From assembly GCA_021199655.1 (NCBI GenBank), contig JAJQHQ010000069.1, positions 1 through 37,884 of the forward strand: 37,884 nt of DNA. Direction: 5' to 3'. This DNA is from Lachnospiraceae bacterium. GTDB taxonomy: Bacteria; Bacillota; Clostridia; Lachnospirales; Lachnospiraceae. The notes under the pieces were generated by a model. That model did not search any database, had not been told where the DNA came from, and saw only the letters and a list, made by a program, of their open reading frames with translations. Below are positions 31,851-37,884 of this stretch, piece after piece; position 1 is the first letter of the stretch, and the number at the start of each line of letters is the position of its first letter. The position numbers and the translations under genes were made by a program.

Positions 31851-33176
31851 ATGAAAAAGAAACTGTTCACACTTACACTTGCCGCCATGCTCTCCATGTC
31901 GGTATGCGCTGTCCCTGCTTTTGCGGAAGAGGCAGTCGAAAGTGCCGATACAGGTGCGGATGCTCTGATCGGCACGACCTACACCTATCTGGAGGAAACT
32001 CCCTTTGGCTTTACGGTCACTTGGGAAATGATCCTCGATGATTCCGAAAACGCCACCATAAATGAGATCAACGATGTAGCCGGCAATACGGTCTACTCCG
32101 CTACATGGACCTATGAGGATGGAACTGTTGTCACCGTTCTGACCGGCTCTGATACCGGAAGTATGCCGCAGGCGGACTTCTTTGACAGTTCGAACGATTA
32201 TCAGTGTATCTGGGAAGTATCCGTGGAAGACGCAGCCATGGCTCCGGTCTCCTCCGACACTTCAGAGGACGGCGCCGCAGCCGATGATTCTGCGGAGTCC
32301 GCTGATGCCGCAGAATCGTCCGACGCTGCAGATTCCGCGCCGGGCGCTGATTTCGCAGATGTTGCTTTTGCTGACGACTCCGACAGTCAGGTGCTCGACA
32401 TCTATCTTCCGGAAGGCGAAGGTACATTCCCGGTGATCGTTGTGGTACACGGCGGCGGATTTATGTTCGGAGATCAGGGCATGGATATCATCAAGCCGAT
32501 CATCTCCGCAGGACTTGATAACGGCTACGCCGTAGTCAGCGTTGACTACCGCAAATCTTCAGAAGCACAGTTTCCGGCGGCACTCGCCGATGTCAAGGCT
32601 GCCGTCCGCTTTGTCCGCGCGAATGCGGAAGAATATGGTTTTGATGCAGACTCGATCGTGATCTGGGGCGAAAGCGCGGGCGCGTATCTCTCCGTTATGA
32701 CCGCTCTGACCGCCAATGTTGAGTCTCTGAACGGTGATGTAGACGAGAACCTCGATTATTCTTCTGAGGTCACAGCTTTGGTGGATTTCTATGGTCCGAT
32801 CGAGTTCTATGTGATGGATGATGAGTATGCGGAAATGGGCATTGAGAGCAGCTTCGGCACCGACACCTCTTTCGAGAGCCAGTTCCTTGGGCAAAACCTC
32901 AGTGAGAATGAAGAATACACCTACACAACCTATTGGGAGACTTATGCGGACGAATTCACAAACACTGATCTGATCGCCTGGATTCAGGCCGGCGATTCCG
33001 ACACCAGCGTACCCTGCACAGAATCTGTCAATCTGGCGGACCGCTTAAGCGGACTGCTCGGTGAAGATCAGGTATCCTTCGGACTCATCGAGGGTGCGGA
33101 GCATGAAGATGATCTGTTCTATACGGATGAGAATCTCGCAGCAGTGTTTGAGTTTCTTGCGGCCGTGATCGGGTAA
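31851..33176 (+). CDS. Secreted alpha/beta hydrolase (esterase) with N-terminal beta module and acidic linker
   Basis: This 441-aa protein has a signal peptide (KKKLFTLTLAAMLSMSV, cleavage near AFA|EE, residue 25). Residues ~42-130 form a beta-rich module (FGFTVTWEMILDDSE, YSATWTYEDGTVVTVLTG). Residues ~130-180 are a disordered Asp/Ser/Ala linker. An esterase domain follows, with HGGGFMFGDQG, nucleophile Ser275 (GESAG), Asp384 (GDSDTSVP) and His418 (GAEHED). There is no lipobox, sortase motif or membrane anchor. It is the only secreted hydrolase of the locus and would act first on extracellular esters; the substrate is unproven. A strong AAAGGAGG ribosome binding site precedes the ATG. Confidence 0.86.
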   Translation: MKKKLFTLTLAAMLSMSVCAVPAFAEEAVESADTGADALIGTTYTYLEETPFGFTVTWEMILDDSENATINEINDVAGNTVYSATWTYEDGTVVTVLTGSDTGSMPQADFFDSSNDYQCIWEVSVEDAAMAPVSSDTSEDGAAADDSAESADAAESSDAADSAPGADFADVAFADDSDSQVLDIYLPEGEGTFPVIVVVHGGGFMFGDQGMDIIKPIISAGLDNGYAVVSVDYRKSSEAQFPAALADVKAAVRFVRANAEEYGFDADSIVIWGESAGAYLSVMTALTANVESLNGDVDENLDYSSEVTALVDFYGPIEFYVMDDEYAEMGIESSFGTDTSFESQFLGQNLSENEEYTYTTYWETYADEFTNTDLIAWIQAGDSDTSVPCTESVNLADRLSGLLGEDQVSFGLIEGAEHEDDLFYTDENLAAVFEFLAAVIG

Positions 33177-33188
33177 GCAGAAAAACAT

Positions 33189-33304
33189 GGTGCGATACGT
33201 ATCACCATTAAAAAAGAATGTGCTCCGCGGAGCGTTTTATGATATAGAGAACGAAGTTTCCTATATCATTATCATAATAAGCAGGCCGGGAATTCCCCGG
33301 CCTG
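33189..33304. other. Hairpin cluster between the secreted esterase and DUF4143 copy 2
   Basis: Three consecutive inverted repeats fill the 166-base convergent gap: GGTGCGATACGTATCACC (33189-33206), ATGATATAG/CTATATCAT (33239-33247 with 33261-33269) and CAGGCCGGG/CCCGGCCTG (33282-33290 with 33296-33304). The last resembles a bidirectional terminator stem but lacks a long U-tract. No gene is seen. Confidence 0.55.
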
Positions 33305-33342
33305 TCTCTGATCAATTATGTCCTTCAGCAATTCTTTCATAC

Positions 33343-34698
33343 TCAAAGTGCTGTCAGATCAACTTGATAAAAATTCCCCTGCGGGACTTCATCCTGCTGG
33401 TAAAACAGGATCATGTACCATGGAAGATACCGGATTCCGTTCTCATTTTCCACATTTCCCCCGCAAAAAACGATTTTTTGACCAAACTTCCAGTTCTCAA
33501 TCCGTGACACATGGTCAAGTGCCAAATGCTTTTTATAATCGCGGCCGGATTTTATCTCGATCAGGTCGATTTCTGTCCCATTCTGAACAACGAAATCCAG
33601 TTCGCCCATTTTCTTAGATTCGTAATAATTAAGAGAAAAGCCGCTGCCTTTGATGGACTGCGCAAACACGTTTTCCAGAATACTGCCCATATTGACCTCC
33701 AGATTTCCCTGCAGAAGATCAAACTGTATATTTTTCATGCAGGCGGCGCATAGAAGTCCGGTATCATTCAAAAATAATTTAAAGATGCTTCTCTTTTCAT
33801 TTAGCCGCAGGGGTGCCACAGGCTCCGTAACATTATAAGATGGCAGAGCCACTCCAGCGTCAGCCAGCCACAAAAAAGCGTTCTCGTAACGGTTCTGTCG
33901 GCCATTTTCATCCACACGTCTTAAGAAAAATCTGCGGTTCTTATCATTCAGCTGTGAGGGAATGCTGTCAAAAATCGCCTGGAGCTTCATCCTGTCATTT
34001 CCGGAAGCGTATCTGGCGATATCGAGACGATACAGCTCAAGGATATCCCGCTGCGTCTGAACAACCTTTCCGATATCGTGAGTCGTCACATAGGTCTGAA
34101 CCACCGCCGGCATCCCACCAACTACAATGTAGGTGTAAAAAAGCTTCTTCATCGTACTGTGTATGGCCTCTGATACAGGCTGATTCTGCTCATAGCACAC
34201 CTTCAGCAACTCAAACGTAGAATCCTGTACGCCGTTTGCCGTTGCGTATTCCTTAAACGTCATGGGATACATGTAGCAGATTTCTTCATATCCGACCGGA
34301 TAGGACCTTACCTCTTTATACCTGACCCCCAGCATAGAACCCGATTCAATATAGTCAAAACGCCCATCTTCCACCAAAAACTTTATCGCGCACCTCGCAT
34401 TCGGGCACTCCTGAATCTCATCCAGAAATACCAGCGTTTTCCCAGGCTCCATCTTCTGCATTGTATATGCAGTCAGATTTTCTATAATGGTGTCTGCTTC
34501 CAGGCTTCCGTCAAAAATCAGCCCAGCCTGAGCATCCGTGACAAAATTAATCTCCACGAAGTGATCATAATACTCTCTTCCAAACTGCTCGATAATCGTG
34601 GTCTTTCCTATCTGACGGGCTCCGATAATGCAGAGAGCCTTCTTTTGCGGATCCTCTTTCCATGTTTTTAATTTTGCATAAATTTCTCTCTCTAACAT
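33343..34698 (-). CDS. AAA ATPase with C-terminal DUF4143 / PD-(D/E)XK-like domain (copy 2)
   Basis: The 451-aa paralogue of the protein at 17021-18376 has Walker A IIGARQIGKTT, Walker B LVFLDEIQECPN, YIVVGGMPAVV in the middle and a nuclease-like GELDFVVQNGTEIDLIEIKSG. The ATG at 34698 (MLEREIYAKL) has GGAGG eleven bases upstream, and a TTG three codons earlier is unlikely. It has its own promoter. The function of the family is not established; the sequence fits an ATPase coupled to a nuclease-like fold. It lies convergent to the secreted esterase and closes the right side of the accessory region. Confidence 0.84.
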   Translation of the reverse strand: MLEREIYAKLKTWKEDPQKKALCIIGARQIGKTTIIEQFGREYYDHFVEINFVTDAQAGLIFDGSLEADTIIENLTAYTMQKMEPGKTLVFLDEIQECPNARCAIKFLVEDGRFDYIESGSMLGVRYKEVRSYPVGYEEICYMYPMTFKEYATANGVQDSTFELLKVCYEQNQPVSEAIHSTMKKLFYTYIVVGGMPAVVQTYVTTHDIGKVVQTQRDILELYRLDIARYASGNDRMKLQAIFDSIPSQLNDKNRRFFLRRVDENGRQNRYENAFLWLADAGVALPSYNVTEPVAPLRLNEKRSIFKLFLNDTGLLCAACMKNIQFDLLQGNLEVNMGSILENVFAQSIKGSGFSLNYYESKKMGELDFVVQNGTEIDLIEIKSGRDYKKHLALDHVSRIENWKFGQKIVFCGGNVENENGIRYLPWYMILFYQQDEVPQGNFYQVDLTAL

Positions 34699-34751
34699 AT
34701 ACTGCAATTCCTCCGCTTCCCCTGCAATATAGAGCGCTTCGCGCAGCTTTC

Positions 34752-34779
34752 ATTGTAACATTTTTCTGTATTTTTTCAA
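34752..34779 (-). promoter_or_regulatory. Sigma-A promoter of DUF4143 ATPase copy 2
   Basis: On the minus strand TTGAAA (34774-34779) and TACAAT (34752-34757) are spaced 16 bp apart, about 54 bp upstream of the start codon. No 33-bp-spaced repeats like those of copy 1 are present. Confidence 0.6.
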
Positions 34780-34881
34780 TAGTGCACGTCACCATTTTCG
34801 CAATTATTTAATGGATCATGTTACTTTTTTCCAGACACGGATCAATCGCATTGTACCAGTCAATAAAAGTAGATTTGGCAT

Positions 34882-34940
34882 CTATTCCGGGATGGAATTA
34901 TAAAAAACCTGTTTCCATCCGTAGCGGAATATGCTATACT
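34882..34940 (+). promoter_or_regulatory. Promoter and candidate LysR operator of the HAD phosphatase gene
   Basis: CTATTCCGGGATGGAATT (34882-34899) contains ATTC-N7-GAAT and matches the symporter site at nearly every fixed position. Downstream, TTTCCA (34912-34917) and TATACT (34935-34940) with a 17-bp spacer form a sigma-A promoter. The palindrome is centred about 55 bp before the predicted transcription start. Confidence 0.55.
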
Positions 34941-34968
34941 GTCCGAGCCGAACAAGGAGGAAATGATC

Positions 34969-35667
34969 ATGAGCTGTCGTCTGGCCATTTTTGATTTAGA
35001 CGGAACAATACTGGATACACTGGACGATCTGACGATAAGTCTGAATTTTGCGCTGCGCCGGTCGTCCCTGCCGGAACGTTCCCGGGAGGATGTGCGCCGT
35101 TTTGTCGGAAACGGGATCCGGAAACTGATCGAGCGGAGCGTACCGCCGGATACTCTTCCGGCGCAGATCGACACGTTGTTTGAAGATTTCACCAGTCATT
35201 ATCAGATTCACTGCGTCGATCAGACCAGACCTTATGACGGGATTCCTGAAGTGCTGGCCGCGCTTAAAAAAGCAGGCAAAAAGACGGCTGTGATTTCCAA
35301 CAAGGCGGATTACGCCGTGCAGGATTTATGCAGACATTATTTTGATGGGCTGTTCGACTATGTCGTGGGTGAAAAAACAGGCATTCGCAAAAAGCCAATG
35401 CCTGATTCTGTCTATACGGTCCTGGAAATTTTAAAAACAAATCCCCGTGACGCCATCTATATCGGTGATTCCGAAGTGGATATCCAGACCGCCAAAAATG
35501 CCGGTATCGACAGCGTTCTGGTCAGCTGGGGATTTCGCGATGCGAACTATCTTTACCAGTGCGGTGCGGCGCGTGTGATCGGGCGTCCGGAGGAGCTGCT
35601 GGAGATTCTCGCACTTACGAAATCGGCTCGAAATCCGCAGCACCATGCTTGCACAGCGGGCAGATAA
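34969..35667 (+). CDS. HAD-superfamily phosphatase, phosphoglycolate-phosphatase-like
   Basis: The 232-aa protein has all HAD motifs: FDLDGTILDTLDDL (nucleophile Asp), VISNK (motif II), KKPMPD (motif III Lys) and YIGDSEVDIQTAKNAG (motif IV). A helical cap lies between motifs I and II (subclass IA). This is the Gph/PgmB-like group, which acts on small phosphorylated metabolites. I prefer the second ATG (34969), eight bases after AAGGAGG, to the ATG at 34963, which is too close to it. The last 53 bases overlap the 3' end of the convergent flavodiiron gene, and the C-terminal tail past ALTKSA is likely non-conserved. Confidence 0.88.
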   Translation: MSCRLAIFDLDGTILDTLDDLTISLNFALRRSSLPERSREDVRRFVGNGIRKLIERSVPPDTLPAQIDTLFEDFTSHYQIHCVDQTRPYDGIPEVLAALKKAGKKTAVISNKADYAVQDLCRHYFDGLFDYVVGEKTGIRKKPMPDSVYTVLEILKTNPRDAIYIGDSEVDIQTAKNAGIDSVLVSWGFRDANYLYQCGAARVIGRPEELLEILALTKSARNPQHHACTAGR

Positions 35668-37405
35668 AGTCATCCGGAAGCTCGTCTCCCTCGTAAATGT
35701 ATCCGCATACCTTGCAGACAAAGCCTTTCTTGCCTTCCGTCTGCGGCTTTGGCTTTACGTTGCTCTGATAGTAATTGTAGGTCATGGTCTCCACATTGGA
35801 GATGACACGCGATTCGGTCACGGTGCAGATAAACATCCCGTGGCTTCCCAGATCAACATACTGCTCCACCTTCAGGGACATAAATGCATTGATGTATCTG
35901 GGCAGGAACGCCAGGCCGTTGTCCGAATAAAGAGGCGTCATGTCCTTGAATTTGTCCGCCGTTCTTCCGCTCTGGAATCCAAAATTCTGGAATACACTGA
36001 ACGGCGCCTCTATGGACAGGCAGTTCACGTTCATGATGCCGGTCTGCTTGATCACATGATGCGAATAGTTTGCCTTGTTGATGCATACAGCAATGCGGTT
36101 CGGGTTCTCCGCCACCTGTGATACGGTATTCACGATCAGGCCGTTGTCCTTCGTCCCGTCATTGGAAGTAACCACATACAGGCCGTATCCGATCTTGAAC
36201 AATGCCGTCAGGTCGTTCTTGTTCGCGGTCTCGCTGCTCTGCGCAATATAGTCCTGACAAAGCTCATCGGCCAGCGCCTGCAGCTCGTTCCGGCTGGTCT
36301 CATCCAGTGCGGATCTGATGTGAACAGTCGTGTCGGCCCAGGTAATATTTTTGCTCCTCTCCAGCATCTGCTTCATGATTTTTGCAGCATTCGGAGCCCA
36401 GGAGCCGTTTTCGATCAGAGCCACCTTGCGGTTCTGGAAGTTGCGCTCAGTCAGCCGGTGAATATAGTCGCGCATGAACGGATAAATGTCAGCGTTGTAG
36501 GTGGTAGTAGCCAGCACCAGCTTGTTGTAGTGGAACGCGTCGCTCACGGCCAGAGCCATATCGCGCCGGGCCAGATCGTGAACAATGACATTCGGGCAGC
36601 CTTTCGCACGGAACTGATCCGCGAGGCTGTTCACCGCCCGCTGCGTATGTCCATAGACGGAGGTGTAGGCAATGACGATGCCCTCCGATTCCGGCTGATA
36701 AGACGACCACAGATCATAGAGATGCAGATAATGGCCAAGGTTCTCCTTCAGCACCGGTCCATGCAGCGGACAGATCATCTGAATATCCAGCGTGGCCGCC
36801 TTTTTCAGAAGCTTCTGCACCTGAGCGCCGTACTTGCCCACAATGCTGATAAAATAACGACGGGACTCATCATCCCATGGCTCGTCAGCATCCAGCGCGC
36901 CGAATTTGCCGAATCCGTCCGCGGAAAACAGCACCTTATCACAGGTGTCGTAGGTCACGATCACTTCCGGCCAGTGAACCATGGGTGCTTCCACAAACGC
37001 CAGCGTGTGCTTTCCAAGGCAAAGCGTGTCCCCCTCTTTGACAACTATACGCCGGTCTGAAAAATCAGTCCCGAAGAACTGTCCCATCATATTGAACGCC
37101 TTGGCGCTGGAGACAATGACCGTATCCTTATATACATCCATAAAATTCGCTATATTGGCAGAATGGTCCGGCTCCATATGCTGTATGATCAGGTAGTCCG
37201 GCCGGCGGCCATTTAAGGCTGCGCCTATATTGTCCAGCCATTCGTGTTTGAAATGAGCGTCCACCGTATCCATGACGGCAACCTTCTCATCGAGAATCAC
37301 GTAGGAGTTATAAGACATGCCATTCGGTACCACATACTGTCCCTCGAACAGGTCCACCTGGTGGTCATTCACACCCACGTATTTAATATCAGTCGTGATT
37401 TCCAT
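35615..37405 (-). CDS. Flavodiiron protein fused to flavin reductase and rubredoxin domains
   Basis: This 596-aa cytoplasmic oxidoreductase probably reduces O2 (to water) and/or NO in an anaerobe. Residues ~1-250 are the metallo-beta-lactamase-like diiron domain (HMEPDHSAN ligands, VHWPE, CPLHGPV). Residues ~258-400 are a flavodoxin domain (IAYTSVYGHTQRAV, ENGSWAPNAAK). Residues ~412-540 form a flavin-reductase-like domain (LFKIGYGLYVVTS, GIMNVNCLS). Residues ~560-596 are a rubredoxin (CKVCGYIYEGDELPDD...CPLC). Electrons can thus pass from flavin reductase and rubredoxin to FMN and the diiron site within one chain. An AGGAG ribosome binding site lies upstream. Confidence 0.94.
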   Translation of the reverse strand: MEITTDIKYVGVNDHQVDLFEGQYVVPNGMSYNSYVILDEKVAVMDTVDAHFKHEWLDNIGAALNGRRPDYLIIQHMEPDHSANIANFMDVYKDTVIVSSAKAFNMMGQFFGTDFSDRRIVVKEGDTLCLGKHTLAFVEAPMVHWPEVIVTYDTCDKVLFSADGFGKFGALDADEPWDDESRRYFISIVGKYGAQVQKLLKKAATLDIQMICPLHGPVLKENLGHYLHLYDLWSSYQPESEGIVIAYTSVYGHTQRAVNSLADQFRAKGCPNVIVHDLARRDMALAVSDAFHYNKLVLATTTYNADIYPFMRDYIHRLTERNFQNRKVALIENGSWAPNAAKIMKQMLERSKNITWADTTVHIRSALDETSRNELQALADELCQDYIAQSSETANKNDLTALFKIGYGLYVVTSNDGTKDNGLIVNTVSQVAENPNRIAVCINKANYSHHVIKQTGIMNVNCLSIEAPFSVFQNFGFQSGRTADKFKDMTPLYSDNGLAFLPRYINAFMSLKVEQYVDLGSHGMFICTVTESRVISNVETMTYNYYQSNVKPKPQTEGKKGFVCKVCGYIYEGDELPDDFICPLCKHGAADFEPIS

Positions 37406-37884
37406 CTGTGTTGCTCCTTTCTTTTCTCATGAATTGTCAGGTATTGTCTTTGGTTTCCGCAATACCCTTTTTTACAGACAGGAATATCGAGCGGCAGCTC
37501 GTTCGCGCCAGGCGCAGACAGCGTAAGCTGTCATAATTCCTTATGCGCCTGTGCGCATTATAACATAGTCTTTCGAATCAGGGAAGAATCATGTATCCCG
37601 AAATATCGATTTGTTGTGAGCTCCGTTTGCCCGAAATAACCATTTTGGGCATCATAACAAATACCAGACATTTTATACAAGCATTTTTTCACAACATAAC
37701 GTTTTTCATGACCATGACAGTGACAACCGGCAGATTTAATATACCAGAAGAAAGCAATGGAGATTTAAGAAATAATCTATATACTGGCTTCGAAAATCAT
37801 GCTATACTTTCTCCAATTAGCAAGTCGATATATCGGAAGTTGTAGAGATAGCAATGATTTGCAGAGTGAATGTTGCTGCTGAGA
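37406..37884. other. Gene-free right end with nested hairpins
   Basis: No convincing coding sequence is present. There is a GGTATTG/CAATACC hairpin (37440-37446 with 37460-37466) in the likely leader of the flavodiiron gene. A nested palindromic block follows at ~37507-37560: GACAGC-GTAA-GCTGTC and ATGCGC-CTGT-GCGCAT, with CAGGCGCA pairing TGCGCCTG across the block. A GCCC..GGGC hairpin with repeated CCCGAAATA lies near 37597-37650. The rest is AT-rich. Confidence 0.5.

Noticed and set aside
37591-37845. 84-aa open frame on the plus strand at the right end
   Set aside because: No ribosome binding site, no domain or compositional support, lies in AT-rich intergenic DNA.

Overview
The window looks like a chromosomal segment of a Gram-positive anaerobic Clostridia bacterium, most likely Lachnospiraceae. 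The evidence is a PolC-type replicase, a YqeG-type HAD phosphatase, a DUF5688 protein, two AAA/DUF4143 ATPases, a flavodiiron-rubredoxin protein, medium GC content and AGGAGG-type ribosome binding sites. No species can be named from the sequence alone.

Left part (1 to about 17 kb) is mostly housekeeping: a DUF5688 fragment, tRNA-Arg(CCG), pyrC, a cell-wall-binding transglutaminase-like protein and yqeG. Then comes a long minus-strand series, pheA - DUF815 ATPase - ppx - ppk - ispG - polC. Two members of a small inverted-repeat element family lie between ppk, ispG and polC. The polyphosphate kinase and the exopolyphosphatase both carry long Lys/Glu/Ser/Ala-rich inserts.

The middle and right part (about 18.4 to 33.2 kb) is accessory. 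It reads as a gallotannin or galloyl-ester utilisation locus. On the minus strand, in transcription order, are a GPH-type symporter, a cytoplasmic alpha/beta esterase, a secreted sugar-type binding protein, an RbsA-like ATPase, an RbsC-like permease, a tannase and an LpdC-like UbiD gallate decarboxylase. On the plus strand are a LysR-type regulator, divergent from the symporter, and a secreted alpha/beta esterase. The proposed flow is surface de-esterification, uptake by the ABC transporter and/or the symporter, cytoplasmic tannase cleavage to gallate, then decarboxylation to pyrogallol.

A palindrome of the form ATTC-N7-GAAT, with extended similarity, lies upstream of the symporter/lysR pair, the secreted esterase, the tannase and a nearby HAD phosphatase gene. 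I propose it as the regulator's operator. The binding protein (C-terminus) and the secreted esterase (N-terminus) share what looks like the same small beta-rich module next to an acidic linker.

The locus is bracketed by two paralogous AAA/DUF4143 ATPases of 451 aa each. The left one has a four-copy, exactly 33-bp-spaced operator-like repeat over its promoter. Other marks of genome plasticity are a truncated LysR gene beside tRNA-Val(GAC), a small DUF4160 gene pair, and two families of short inverted-repeat elements whose ends supply stop codons of neighbouring genes. The right end holds a HAD phosphatase that overlaps a flavodiiron-rubredoxin gene, followed by about 480 bases without a convincing gene.
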